Both the position numbers and the translations under genes were made by a program. Under the pieces are notes generated by a model. The model had not been told where the DNA came from and did not search any database. It saw only the letters and a list, made by a program, of their open reading frames with translations. Source: Streptococcus minor DSM 17118 (GTDB taxonomy: Bacteria > Bacillota > Bacilli > Lactobacillales > Streptococcaceae). Taken from it: DNA of 64,000 nucleotides. This document shows positions 43,755 to 52,979 of this stretch, piece by piece (the stretch's first letter is position 1; every line of letters starts with the position of its first letter). The stretch lies in assembly GCF_000377005.1 (NCBI RefSeq), contig NZ_AQYB01000033.1, positions 248,001 through 312,000 of the forward strand, written 5' to 3'.

Positions 43755-45425
43755 TTAGAATAATCCAAGGGCTTGACCGTTCACATCAACATCCATTTTT
43801 AGGGCAGCAGGTACTTTTGGTAAACCTGGCATGGTCATGACATCTCCAGTTAGAGCAACGATAAAACCTGCTCCTAACTTCGGTACTAACTCGCGAATGG
43901 TAATATCAAAGTCAGTTGGTGCTCCTAGAAGACTTGGGTCATCGGAAAAACTGTATTGAGTCTTGGCCATACAGATAGGCAACTTATCCCAGCCATTTTG
44001 GACGATTTGGGCAATTTGATTCTTAGCTTTTTTCTCAAAAATTACCTTATCCGCTCGATAGATTTCACGCGCTACTTTGCTGATTTTTTCTTCAATGGAG
44101 TCTTGATCGTCATATAGACGAGTATAGTTTGGCGCTTGGTTAGCAATAGTAGAAACAACGGTTTTGGCCAATTCTACACCACCTTCAGCTCCATTGGCCC
44201 AGACACTAGCTAGGGCAACAGGTACCTGGATATGGTCACAGAGTTTCTTTAATGTTGCAATTTCTGCTGGAGTATCAGTGACAAATTCATTGATGGCAAC
44301 GACCACTGGGATACCGTACTTGCGCATGTTTTCCACATGACGAGCTAGATTGGCAAAGCCAGTCTCAACAGCTGAGACATTCTCAGTTGATAGAGCATCT
44401 TTAGCAACACCGCCATTCATCTTGAGAGCCCGAATGGTAGCTACTACTACGATGGCATCCGGACTTTTCGGTAGATTTGGTGTCTTGATGTCGAGGAATT
44501 TTTCGGCGCCGAGATCCGCTCCAAAGCCGGCTTCTGTCACTGTATAATCAGCTAAACGCAGGGCTGTGGTTGTAGCTAAAACGGAATTACAACCGTGGGC
44601 AATGTTAGCAAAGGGACCTCCATGAACAAAGGCTGGTGTGCCATAAATAGTTTGAACCAAATTGGGTTTGAGGGCATCTTTCAGAATCAGGGTCAGGGCC
44701 CCCTCAACTTTCAAGTCACGGACATAGACTGGTGTCTTATCATAGCGGTAGCCAATTACAATGTCAGCCAACCGCTCTTTTAAATTATTCAAATCTGTAG
44801 CTAGACATAAGATAGCCATGATTTCAGAAGCTACGGTAATGTCAAAACCATCCTCTCGTGGTACTCCATTTAAAGGACCTCCAAGACCAACAGTCACCTG
44901 ACGAAGAGCACGGTCATTCAAGTCCACTACCCGTTTCCAGATAATTCGGCGAGGATCAATTCCAATCTCATTTCCTTGATGAAGATGGTTATCAATCAAA
45001 GCTGAAAGGGCATTATGAGCTGTGGTGATAGCGTGCATATCACCTGTAAAATGGAGATTGATATCTTCCATAGGTAAGACTTGAGCATACCCACCACCTG
45101 CTGCGCCACCCTTCACTCCCATAACAGGCCCTAGAGACGGCTCGCGTAGTGCAATCATAGTTTTCTTTCCGATTTTAGACAAAGCATCTGCTAAGCCAAT
45201 TGTAATAGTTGATTTACCTTCACCAGCTGGAGTTGGATTGATAGCTGTAACCAAAATCAATTTACCAGGTGATTGATTTTCCAAGGCCTTGATTTTTTCA
45301 GCAGTTAGTTTGGCCTTGTATTTTCCATAAAGTTCAATATCATCAAAATCAATCCCGAAGGGTGCAACAATCTCTGTAATCGGCTTGAGCGTAACCTCTT
45401 GTGCAATTTCAATATCCGTTTTCAT
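43755..45425 (-). CDS. fhs: Formate-tetrahydrofolate ligase
   Basis: 556 residues, the normal length. ATP-dependent joining of formate to tetrahydrofolate for one-carbon supply. Motifs: [18 protein letters not shown] (P-loop, about residues 65-82), [23 protein letters not shown], and [16 protein letters not shown]. Monocistronic with its own terminator, and divergent from coaB across 173 bases. GAGGTGAAGT lies before the ATG. Confidence 0.97.
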   Translation of the reverse strand: MKTDIEIAQEVTLKPITEIVAPFGIDFDDIELYGKYKAKLTAEKIKALENQSPGKLILVTAINPTPAGEGKSTITIGLADALSKIGKKTMIALREPSLGPVMGVKGGAAGGGYAQVLPMEDINLHFTGDMHAITTAHNALSALIDNHLHQGNEIGIDPRRIIWKRVVDLNDRALRQVTVGLGGPLNGVPREDGFDITVASEIMAILCLATDLNNLKERLADIVIGYRYDKTPVYVRDLKVEGALTLILKDALKPNLVQTIYGTPAFVHGGPFANIAHGCNSVLATTTALRLADYTVTEAGFGADLGAEKFLDIKTPNLPKSPDAIVVVATIRALKMNGGVAKDALSTENVSAVETGFANLARHVENMRKYGIPVVVAINEFVTDTPAEIATLKKLCDHIQVPVALASVWANGAEGGVELAKTVVSTIANQAPNYTRLYDDQDSIEEKISKVAREIYRADKVIFEKKAKNQIAQIVQNGWDKLPICMAKTQYSFSDDPSLLGAPTDFDITIRELVPKLGAGFIVALTGDVMTMPGLPKVPAALKMDVDVNGQALGLF

Positions 45426-45563
45426 ACTTCACCTCAACATTTTTCTGATTTTATTGTATCAAAGTCAAGAAAAAAATGCACGTTTAACTGATATTTCATT
45501 AATATAGTTCGTTTTTCAGAAAATTTTTAGTCTTTTTCCAAAGTAGCTAGAGGTCGCAAAAAC

Positions 45564-45592
45564 TTTACGAAAAGTCTTTTTTCTTGTAAAAT
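45564..45592 (+). promoter_or_regulatory. Promoter of coaB-coaC-ECF operon, apparently leaderless
   Basis: TTTACG (45564-45569), 17-base spacer, extended TTGTAAAAT (-10 at 45587-45592). The start codon lies six bases further, where transcription should begin, and there is no ribosome site. Confidence 0.65.
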
Positions 45593-45598
45593 ATTAGC

Positions 45599-46291
45599 AT
45601 GAAAATTTTAATCACATCTGGTGGAACTAGGGAAGCTATTGACCAAGTTCGGTCTATCACCAATCACTCAACTGGCCGTCTGGGAAAAGAGATTGCTGAA
45701 ACCTTTCTTAAAGCTGGATACCAAGTATCGCTAGTGACAACAAAATCTGCTATCAAACCGAATATCCATCCTAACTTGACTATTATGGAAGTTAGCAATG
45801 TAGACAGTCTGCAACAAACACTAGAGCCTTTAGTAAAAAATCATGATGTTCTCATCCATAGCATGGCTGTATCTGACTATACACCTGTCTATATGGCTGG
45901 TATCAAGGAAGTGGCTGATGTAGAAAATATTTATGATTTTCTAGAAAAAAAGAATACAGAAAATAAAATCTCATCTGCGGATGACTATCAGGTACTTTTC
46001 CTTAAAAAAACACCAAAGCTTATCTCCTCTATCAAAAAATGGAATCCCAACATTCAACTCATCGGCTTCAAACTACTGGTAGGGGTTAGTAAAGAAGAAT
46101 TGTGGGCTGTGGCTCGAGACAGTCTGAAGAAAAATCAAGCTGACTACATCTTGGCCAACGACTTAATGGACATCAAAGATGGTCAACATCGTGCCTATCT
46201 GATTGGTAAAGACACGGAAATTCAGCTGGAGACCAAGTCTCAAATCGCTCAAATGATCTTAGAGCTTGTCTCTCAAAGAAAGGAATTTTAG
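45599..46291 (+). CDS. coaB: Phosphopantothenate-cysteine ligase (separate CoaB)
   Basis: 230 residues. Streptococci carry CoaB and CoaC as separate proteins rather than the fused form. MKILITSGGTREAIDQVRSITNHSTGRLGKEIAETF is the nucleotide-binding start of CoaB; HSMAVSDYTPV and IGFKLLVGVSKEEL follow, and ILANDL near residue 188. It joins cysteine to phosphopantothenate in coenzyme A synthesis. The promoter -10 ends six bases upstream, suggesting a leaderless message. coaC follows two bases later. Confidence 0.93.
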   Translation: MKILITSGGTREAIDQVRSITNHSTGRLGKEIAETFLKAGYQVSLVTTKSAIKPNIHPNLTIMEVSNVDSLQQTLEPLVKNHDVLIHSMAVSDYTPVYMAGIKEVADVENIYDFLEKKNTENKISSADDYQVLFLKKTPKLISSIKKWNPNIQLIGFKLLVGVSKEELWAVARDSLKKNQADYILANDLMDIKDGQHRAYLIGKDTEIQLETKSQIAQMILELVSQRKEF

Positions 46292-46292
46292 C

Positions 46293-46829
46293 ATGGCAAA
46301 GATTACACTTGCTGTATCGGGTTCTATTTCAGCATATAAAGCTGCAGATTTAACGAGTCAACTGACAAAGGCTGGCCATGTAGTGACTGTGATCATGACC
46401 AAAGCGGCTACAGCTTTTATTACTCCCTTGACCTTACAAGCCCTATCAAAAAATCTAGTTCATACAGATATCATGCTGGAGGAAAATCCAGCCTCAATCA
46501 AACATATCGATCTTGCTAAGGAAACCGACCTTTTCCTAGTAGCTCCTGCTTCTGCCAATACTATCGCCAAACTGGCTCATGGGTTAGCCGATGATATGTT
46601 GTCCGCAGTAGCCCTAGCCATTCCAGTAGGTATACCAAAACTGATTGCTCCAGCCATGAATACGAACATGTATCTCAATCTATCTACCCAAGATAATCTT
46701 GAAAAGTTAGCTCGTTATGGCTATACTGAAATCAAACCCAGAGAAGCCCTTCTGGCCTGCGGAGACTTTGGTACTGGTGCCTTAGCCGAAATTGACATCA
46801 TACTCAAAACCATAAAGGAGATATTATGA
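46293..46829 (+). CDS. coaC: Phosphopantothenoylcysteine decarboxylase
   Basis: 178 residues from MAKITLAVSGSISAYKAADLT; AAAGGAATTTTAGC precedes it, and the longer frame from 46266 lies within coaB. A flavoprotein of the HFCD family: PASANTIAKLAHGLADDMLS (about residues 80-99, FMN binding) and the substrate motif PAMNTNMY (about 121-128) are complete. It overlaps the downstream transporter gene by four bases. Confidence 0.95.
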   Translation: MAKITLAVSGSISAYKAADLTSQLTKAGHVVTVIMTKAATAFITPLTLQALSKNLVHTDIMLEENPASIKHIDLAKETDLFLVAPASANTIAKLAHGLADDMLSAVALAIPVGIPKLIAPAMNTNMYLNLSTQDNLEKLARYGYTEIKPREALLACGDFGTGALAEIDIILKTIKEIL

Positions 46830-47395
46830 AAAATAATCGTTCTAATCATATTGCAACTGTGGCCATGTTCTTTGCAGCTATGTTGGTCATTCACCTACTA
46901 ACCTCTGTTCTCTTTAATGTCCTACCTTTTCCAATAAAGCCGACCATCGTTCATATTCCTGTCATTATTGCATCCATCATCTACGGGCCACGAATCGGAG
47001 CTACACTCGGCGCTTTCATGGGAATTATTAGTGTTGTGACAAATACCTTCGTCCTACTTCCAAGCAGCTACCTCTTTTCACCCTTCGTTGAAAACGGAAA
47101 TCTTTATTCCCTCATCATTGCTATGATTCCCCGTATCCTGATTGGTATCACTCCCTACTATGTTTATAAATTCGTGAAAAATAAACCTGGTCTGATTCTA
47201 GCTGGCGCTATTGGTTCCATGACCAATACAGTGTTCGTACTGGGAGGAATTTTTATTCTATTCTCTACTGTCTACAATGGTAATTTACAAGCCATGTTGG
47301 CAACAATACTAGGTACCAATGCCCTGGCTGAGATGGTCATTTCATCTGCCTTGACCGTAGCCATCGTCCCTGTGATGGAAAAACTAAAAAAATAA
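46826..47395 (+). CDS. ECF transporter S component, likely for pantothenate or precursor
   Basis: 189 residues with about six membrane helices and the S-component style (FPIKPTIVHIPVIIASIIYGPRIGATLGAFMGIISVVTNTF). The first half matches proteins next to coaB/coaC in streptococci. Coupling to coaC by a four-base overlap makes pantothenate the best guess for substrate. The shared energising module (EcfA1/A2/T) is not in the window. Confidence 0.82.
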   Translation: MKNNRSNHIATVAMFFAAMLVIHLLTSVLFNVLPFPIKPTIVHIPVIIASIIYGPRIGATLGAFMGIISVVTNTFVLLPSSYLFSPFVENGNLYSLIIAMIPRILIGITPYYVYKFVKNKPGLILAGAIGSMTNTVFVLGGIFILFSTVYNGNLQAMLATILGTNALAEMVISSALTVAIVPVMEKLKK

Positions 47396-47396
47396 A

Positions 47397-47428
47397 CTAA
47401 AAAGTCACGCCAAGGCGTGCTTTTTTTA
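47397..47428 (+). terminator. Terminator of the coaBC operon
   Basis: AAAGTCACGCC-AAGG-CGTGCTTTTTTTA: GC stem and U-run just after the ECF gene. Confidence 0.85.
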
Positions 47429-47491
47429 CTCAAAAATGGTATAATAAAAACGTTTAAATATAACAAAAACCATTTCAGGAGGAATCTGTCA

Positions 47492-49210
47492 ATGACCTAT
47501 CAAGAAAAATACCAATCCTGGCTTGATTATGCCGATCTTCCAGACTATTTGCGTCAAGATTTAGTCTCGATGGATGAAAAAACCAAAGAAGATGCCTTTT
47601 ATACTAATTTAGAATTTGGTACGGCTGGTATGCGCGGTTATATCGGTGCTGGAACCAACCGAATCAACATCTATGTCGTACGTCAAGCAACTGAAGGTTT
47701 AGCAAAATTGGTTGCCTCAAAAGGGGAAGAAGCAAAAAAACGCGGTGTTGCAATCGCCTATGATTCACGCCACTTCTCTCCAGAATTTGCCTTTGAATCT
47801 GCTCAAGTCTTGGCAGCTCACGGTATTCAATCTTATGTCTTTGAAAGCCTACGTCCTACACCTGAATTGTCTTTTGCAGTTCGCCACTACAACGCTATTG
47901 CCGGAATTATGGTTACAGCTAGCCACAATCCAAAAGAGTTTAATGGCTACAAAGTTTATGGTGAAGATGGCGGACAAATGCCTCCTGCCGATGCGAATGC
48001 CCTGACAGATTATATCCGTGCTATTGACAATCCTTTTGCTATTGAATTAGCTGACCTAGAAGAGGCTAAAGCTTCTGGAATTATCAAGGTTTTGGGAGAA
48101 GAAACAGATATCCAATATCTAGAAGAACTCAAAGATCTCTCTATCAATCCTGAACTTATCAAAGAATTTGGTGCAGATATGAAGATTGTATACACCCCTC
48201 TTCATGGTACAGGTGAAATGCTGACCCGTCGAGCTCTAGCACAAGCTGGTTTTAATTCCGTTCAAATTGTTGAATCTCAAGCAACTGCGGACCCTGACTT
48301 CTCAACTGTATCCTCACCAAACCCAGAAAGCCAAGCTGCTTTTGCCTTAGCTGAAGAATTGGGTCGCGAAGTCGGTGCGGATGTTCTCCTAGCTACTGAC
48401 CCAGATGCTGACCGTGTGGGGGTAGAGGTTCGCCAAGCCGATGGTTCTTACTGGAATTTATCAGGAAACCAAATCGGAGCTATTATTGCGAAATATATCT
48501 TAGAAGCTCACAAACAAGCTGGCACTCTTCCAGCCAACGCAGCCCTATGCAAATCTATCGTATCTACTGAACTAGTCACTAAGATTGCAGAAAGCTACGG
48601 CGCAACCATGTTCAATGTCCTCACTGGTTTCAAATTTATCGCTGAGAAAATCCAAGAATTTGAGGATACAAACAACTACACCTACATGTTTGGTTTTGAA
48701 GAGAGCTTTGGTTACCTGATTAAACCATTTGTACGGGATAAGGACGCTATTCAAGCTGTGCTGTTAGTGGCTGAGATTGCAGCCTACTACCGTTCACGTG
48801 GTCTCACCCTTGCGGATGGTATTGACGAAATCTTCAAGGAATACGGCTACTTTGCTGAGAAAACTATCTCTGTCACTCTCTCTGGTAAGGATGGAGCGGA
48901 GCAAATCAAAGCCATCATGGCTAAGTTCCGTGACAATGCTCCTGAGCAGTTTAACGGAACAGACATTGCCCTCTTTGAAGACTTTGCCCTTCAAACCGCA
49001 ACAGATAAAGATGGTAATGTGACTTCTCTTACTACTCCACCAAGTGATGTACTCAAATATACTCTAGCAGATGATAGCTGGTTTGCTGTTCGTCCATCAG
49101 GAACTGAACCAAAAATCAAATTCTATATTGCTACAGTTGGTGAAACCCTTGCTAAAGCAGAAGAAAAGATTGCTAACATTGAAAAAGAAATCAATGATTT
49201 TGTCAACTAA
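47492..49210 (+). CDS. pgm: Phosphoglucomutase (alpha-D-phosphohexomutase family)
   Basis: 572 residues from MTYQEKYQSWLDYADLPD; CAGGAGGAATCTGTCA precedes this ATG, and the frame extended to 47417 overlaps the upstream terminator. Domain motifs: GTAGMRGYIGAGTNRIN, active-site serine loop GIMVTASHNPKEFNGYK (serine near residue 145), metal loop TDPDADRVGVE (about 310) and sugar/phosphate loops GFEESFGYL and RPSGTEPKIKFY. Interconverts glucose 1- and 6-phosphate, feeding capsule and wall sugar synthesis. A TGGTATAAT box lies at about 47435. Confidence 0.95.
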   Translation: MTYQEKYQSWLDYADLPDYLRQDLVSMDEKTKEDAFYTNLEFGTAGMRGYIGAGTNRINIYVVRQATEGLAKLVASKGEEAKKRGVAIAYDSRHFSPEFAFESAQVLAAHGIQSYVFESLRPTPELSFAVRHYNAIAGIMVTASHNPKEFNGYKVYGEDGGQMPPADANALTDYIRAIDNPFAIELADLEEAKASGIIKVLGEETDIQYLEELKDLSINPELIKEFGADMKIVYTPLHGTGEMLTRRALAQAGFNSVQIVESQATADPDFSTVSSPNPESQAAFALAEELGREVGADVLLATDPDADRVGVEVRQADGSYWNLSGNQIGAIIAKYILEAHKQAGTLPANAALCKSIVSTELVTKIAESYGATMFNVLTGFKFIAEKIQEFEDTNNYTYMFGFEESFGYLIKPFVRDKDAIQAVLLVAEIAAYYRSRGLTLADGIDEIFKEYGYFAEKTISVTLSGKDGAEQIKAIMAKFRDNAPEQFNGTDIALFEDFALQTATDKDGNVTSLTTPPSDVLKYTLADDSWFAVRPSGTEPKIKFYIATVGETLAKAEEKIANIEKEINDFVN

Positions 49211-49212
49211 TC

Positions 49213-49242
49213 AGTTATAAGAGGCTTCGGCCTCTTTTTTTG
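49213..49242 (+). terminator. Terminator of pgm
   Basis: ATAAGAGGC-TTCG-GCCTCTTTTTTTG, a stable tetraloop stem with U-run three bases after the pgm stop. Confidence 0.9.
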
Positions 49243-49249
49243 ATAGAAA

Positions 49250-49945
49250 AGCGCAGAAACACCCGCCTTACTCGGCGGGTGCTCATAACTATTATAGAGG
49301 AAAAGTCTAAGTACCACATACAACAATGGTTTTACAACCTAAATTCAAATGATTCACTACCCCATCTTATTTAGATACTTATTATAGATACTACTTTTTA
49401 ACTTATAACATCACGTTCGTTAAAATTTCAACTACATTATTATCAACCCTTCCCTACTCCTTAAGGCTCAACTGAAACTTTAACTGAAATAAAGAATCGA
49501 GTCAGATTAGGGAAGATTTTAAAAGATTGGATTAGCCTTAATTCTTTCCAACTCTTAGGGTAGCTAGGCTAATATGCTAGATGTATCATTCTTAACAAGA
49601 AACTATCGTTTTTGATAGCAGACTAAAAGCGATGTTACCAGACTTTTCCTCATTAGCAAGTTATCATTTGCAAGGACAACACACGAAACGAATATTTTGT
49701 ACAAAAATTCTTTCCTTCACCACAGAAAGAATAGGACCACTCATTTTGAGCTAAGAATAAATTTACTATAATTACTTACAACAAACATGAGTCCTCTGAC
49801 TCTACATAACTAAACGAATCTCTCGACTGATTTAGCTACATTTCTTTTCCTTATTACTCCTTCCTTTGATCGGTCCTTGAAAGATAACCTTGCTAAATTT
49901 AAACTGTGGTTGCAACCACTAGGAAGAATTTATAACTTCCTCTAC
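49250..49945 (-). ncRNA. Candidate large structured non-coding RNA of about 690 nt
   Basis: The gap between pgm and mutY holds no frame of 60 codons on either strand. On the minus strand it has a consensus promoter at 49952-49980 and a GC hairpin at its end (CACCCGCC/GGCGGGTG, 49260-49281, then UUUCUGCGCUUUU). Long-range pairing is striking. UUAGCAAGGUUAUC (49883-49896) pairs with GAUAACUUGCUAA (49653-49665), 13 bp with one bulged G. The next 12 bases (GAGGAAAAGUCU, 49640-49651) pair perfectly with AGACUUUUCCUC (49297-49308). Local stems: AGGAAG/CUUCCU (49921-49941), GUGGUUGCAACCAC (49906-49919), AGGAC.UCAU (49733-49795), AUUAGCCU/AGGCUAAU (49531-49573), CUUCCCUA/UAGGGAAG (49449-49515). It is not tmRNA or RNase P by inspection. 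Size recalls GOLLD, ROOL or OLE RNAs; class unassigned. Confidence 0.7.
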
Positions 49946-49951
49946 AGTTTT

Positions 49952-49980
49952 ATTTTAACACTTTTTTAAAGCGCTTTCAA
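49952..49980 (-). promoter_or_regulatory. Strong promoter with overlapping cre site for the large RNA
   Basis: TTGAAA (49975-49980), 17-base spacer, TAAAAT (49952-49957). TTGAAAGCGCTTTAA includes TGAAAGCGCTTTAA, one base off the palindromic cre consensus TGAAAGCGCTTTCA, directly on the -35 box. That position predicts repression by CcpA in glucose. Confidence 0.75.
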
Positions 49981-50000
49981 GCATTTATACTCAATGATCT

Positions 50001-50038
50001 AGAAAAATCATGATTTATCGTAGAATCCATGATTTTAA
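50001..50038 (-). terminator. Terminator of mutY
   Basis: Minus strand AAAATCATG-(15 bases)-CATGATTTTTCT directly after the mutY stop; low-GC stem but well placed with a U-run. Confidence 0.6.
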
Positions 50039-51193
50039 TTATTTTAAAGTCGATTGAAAAGATGCCCACATCTTCTGTTGGGGCTTGGCAAAGGGATATT
50101 GATGAAAGTCTTCTGGACTAACCCATACCATTTCTTTATCGGTTACTAGTGATTCTCCCTTATCTGTAACAATCCCTTCTAGTAGTTCAATTTGCCATTT
50201 GCGATGGCTAAAAATATGCTGAACAGTGGGAAAATTTCTCAGTTTCCATTCCACATGTAACTGGTATTCTTTTTCAAAGGTATATTGGGGACTTTCAATA
50301 TGTGAGTCCTCTGCAACTTGGAATAAAGTTAATTCATTCTGTGCTACCGGTTCACTTTCAATCAGAGGAAAGGACCAAAATCCAGATAAGAGTCCTGCAC
50401 TCGTATTTTTTTCCAATAAAAATTGATTCTGCTGGTTTCGAATAATAAAGCCTTTAAAAAATACAGGGACAGGTTTTTTCTTGGGAGCTTTAATGGGGTA
50501 TTTATCCATAGTGCCATTACGATAAGCAGCACTAAATTCCCTGACTGGACTGTCTTCTGGCCGAGGATTAACAGGTGCTTCTATATCCGCCCCCAAATCC
50601 ATCAAAGCTTGATTGAAATCACCTGGTCTAACAGGATCGATTAAAATCTCCATCATGGCTTGAAAAATCTTCCGATTTGCTGGAATTCCGATGTCATGAT
50701 CGACTTCAAAGAGTCGACTAAGAACCCGCATGACATTCCCGTCTACTGCTGGTTCTGGTAATTGAAAAGCGATACTGGCAATCGCACCAGCTGTATAAGG
50801 CCCTATTCCTTTTAAGGTCAAGATCTGATTGTGAGCTTTTGGGAATTGCCCATTAAACTCTAGCATCATCTGTTGAGCAGCCTTCTGCATATTTCGGACA
50901 CGTGAATAATAGCCTAGCCCCTCCCAAACCTTAAGCAAAACTTCCTCAGGCGCCTGTGCCAAATCTTCAATAGTTGGTAGGCGATGGAGGAAACTCTCGT
51001 AGTATGGGATAACTGTGTCAACTCGTGTCTGCTGAAGCATGATTTCTGAAACCCAGATAGCATAGGGATCACTGGTTCGACGCCACGGAAGGTCGCGCTT
51101 ATTTGCATCATACCAATCTAGGAGAGCTTTTCTAAAAGCTTCAATCTTATCTTTGTCCCACATTTCGATACCATAATCTCTTAAATCTAACAT
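50039..51193 (-). CDS. mutY: Adenine DNA glycosylase MutY, lacking the Fe-S cluster
   Basis: 384 residues from MLDLRDYGIEMWDKDK; a later start at 51163 (MWDKDKIEAF) is possible. It removes adenine opposite 8-oxoguanine. N-terminal glycosylase: RDLPWRRTSDPYAIWVSEIMLQQTRVDTVIPYY with the catalytic glutamate, helix-hairpin-helix LKGIGPYTAGAI, and the catalytic aspartate in PAVDGNVMRVLSR. The four-cysteine [4Fe-4S] motif is absent: after FNQALMDLGADIEAPVNPRPEDSPVREF no cysteine remains. A C-terminal NUDIX-like recognition domain (from about residue 245) includes the FSHRKW histidine-serine element. The -10 box TGCTATACT (51200-51208) ends seven bases before the ATG, suggesting a leaderless message. 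Confidence 0.94.
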   Translation of the reverse strand: MLDLRDYGIEMWDKDKIEAFRKALLDWYDANKRDLPWRRTSDPYAIWVSEIMLQQTRVDTVIPYYESFLHRLPTIEDLAQAPEEVLLKVWEGLGYYSRVRNMQKAAQQMMLEFNGQFPKAHNQILTLKGIGPYTAGAIASIAFQLPEPAVDGNVMRVLSRLFEVDHDIGIPANRKIFQAMMEILIDPVRPGDFNQALMDLGADIEAPVNPRPEDSPVREFSAAYRNGTMDKYPIKAPKKKPVPVFFKGFIIRNQQNQFLLEKNTSAGLLSGFWSFPLIESEPVAQNELTLFQVAEDSHIESPQYTFEKEYQLHVEWKLRNFPTVQHIFSHRKWQIELLEGIVTDKGESLVTDKEMVWVSPEDFHQYPFAKPQQKMWASFQSTLK

Positions 51194-51239
51194 ATTACTA
51201 GTATAGCATAGACCGAAAAAAAGAGCCACGGAAGGCCCT

Positions 51240-52979
51240 TTAAGTAAGGCTTCCCTGACTCTTTTGCATTTGGTAATAAAAACCTTTTTTTTGCATGAGT
51301 TGGCTATGACTACCCTGCTCTACAATATCACCCTCTACCATCACCAAAATCAAATCGGCTGTTTGGATAGTGGATAGACGATGGGCAATGATAAAGCTGG
51401 TTCGGCCTTGCATGAGCTTTTCAAACGCCCCCTGAATCAAAAGCTCTGTACGCGTGTCAATAGAAGACGTCGCCTCATCCAGAATAAGAATACGGGGAAG
51501 TTTGACAAAGATACGCGCAATAGCTAATAACTGCCGTTGCCCTTGCGATAAGGATTGGCCCGCATCAGCTAAATAGGTATCGTAACCCTGTGGTAACTGA
51601 CGAATAAAAAAGTCAGCATTAGCAGCCTGAGCAGCCTCTATGACCAATTCCCGAGTAGCATTGGGATAGCCATAGGCAATATTGTCATGAATCGTGGCTG
51701 ACTTGAGCCAAGTTTCTTGTAAAACCATACCTACTAGACTTCTCAAAGAGTCACTGCTATAGTCTGAAATCGGCTGTCCATCTAACAAAATTGCTCCTTT
51801 ATCTAAAGGATAAAAACGCATAAGGAGATTGATGAGGGTAGACTTACCCGCTCCAGTTGGTCCTACAATGGCCACCTTACTACCTGCTGGTATTGACAGA
51901 TTGAGATTCTTGATTAAAGGCTTGTCCACCAGATAGGAAAAAGACACATCTTGAAACTCGATATTCCCCATTACAGCTTGCTCATCAAATTCCTTTATAC
52001 TCTCCTCTACTATAGAATCTTTTTCTAAAATATCAAACAATCGCTCTGCGCAGGCTAGAGCGCTCTGCAATTCCGATAGGACAGAAGAAATATCATTAAA
52101 GGGTTTCGAATAGTGACTGGCATAGTTTAGAAAGGTAGTCAAACCACCTACAGTAAACCGTCCTTGCATAATCCTTAGAGCACCTAGTCCAGCTAGAAGA
52201 GCATAAATCAAGGCATTGATAAAACGAGTGGTTGGATTGACAGTTGATGAGGCAAAAATGGCGACTTGAGAATAATCGGCATATTGTGCATTGATTTTAT
52301 CAAAGCGATTGGCAAATGTTTCCTGAGCATTGAAAGTCTGAATTAAGGGTAGTTGGCTGATGCTTTCCTCCAACATAGACACCTGCTCTCCCCTTGCCTG
52401 AGTTTGTTTGCGATAGTAAAGATAACTTTTTTGCGCAATATAACGTGCAACGAAGAGGGATAAGGGAGTGAGGGCTACCACTACTATCATCATCACGAAG
52501 TCCAAATCAGCCATGGCCAATATCATGAAAAAAATAGTCAGTATACCCAAAAAAAGCTGATGAAAGACCATAAGCAAACCATTGGTTAATTGCTCACTAT
52601 CGCTAGAAATACGGGCAACCAAATCTCCTAGTCCTTGCTGATCTAAATAAGCCAACGGTACAGTATGGAGCTTCTCAAACACTTTTTGACGCAAACCAGC
52701 TACCATTTGATAGACTATTTTATTGGTTAATAGCGGACCCAAGAACTGTAAAAGGGTGTTTGCAATGACGACAATTCCCATTTGTAAAAGAACTGTCCTT
52801 AGTGTCTGACTAAAACCAAATCCTAAGGTGACATCCACTGCTTGACCAATTAGGATTGGTAGGTAAACGGTTAATAAGACATGTAGTACAGTCAACAAAA
52901 GAAAGAAGATGATGGAGATAGGATACTGCAAAAAAAGAAACAGAATTTTCCTTAAAGTGGTACTTTTTAGGGATTTCAT
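51240..52979 (-). CDS. ABC multidrug exporter half, catalytic subunit
   Basis: 579 residues from MKSLKSTTLRKILFLFLQ, whose ATG overlaps the stop of the upstream ABC gene (ATGA); the frame back to 53033 lies inside that gene. Six membrane helices, then an ATPase with Walker A GPTGAGKSTL, Walker B ILILDEATSSID with the catalytic glutamate, and switch histidine in IIAHRLST. Its own signature is the unusual LSQGQRQLL, which in the dimer faces the partner's degenerate Walker site. That combination predicts one working and one silent site. Heterodimeric drug exporter resembling LmrCD/EfrAB or PatAB types; which one cannot be told. Confidence 0.9.
   Translation of the reverse strand: MKSLKSTTLRKILFLFLQYPISIIFFLLLTVLHVLLTVYLPILIGQAVDVTLGFGFSQTLRTVLLQMGIVVIANTLLQFLGPLLTNKIVYQMVAGLRQKVFEKLHTVPLAYLDQQGLGDLVARISSDSEQLTNGLLMVFHQLFLGILTIFFMILAMADLDFVMMIVVVALTPLSLFVARYIAQKSYLYYRKQTQARGEQVSMLEESISQLPLIQTFNAQETFANRFDKINAQYADYSQVAIFASSTVNPTTRFINALIYALLAGLGALRIMQGRFTVGGLTTFLNYASHYSKPFNDISSVLSELQSALACAERLFDILEKDSIVEESIKEFDEQAVMGNIEFQDVSFSYLVDKPLIKNLNLSIPAGSKVAIVGPTGAGKSTLINLLMRFYPLDKGAILLDGQPISDYSSDSLRSLVGMVLQETWLKSATIHDNIAYGYPNATRELVIEAAQAANADFFIRQLPQGYDTYLADAGQSLSQGQRQLLAIARIFVKLPRILILDEATSSIDTRTELLIQGAFEKLMQGRTSFIIAHRLSTIQTADLILVMVEGDIVEQGSHSQLMQKKGFYYQMQKSQGSLT

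Noticed and set aside
49250..49945. tmRNA, RNase P RNA or a decayed gene
   Set aside because: No tmRNA tag or tRNA-like ends, no RNase P core sequences, and no run of recognisable codons in any frame; the pairing pattern fits a separate RNA better.
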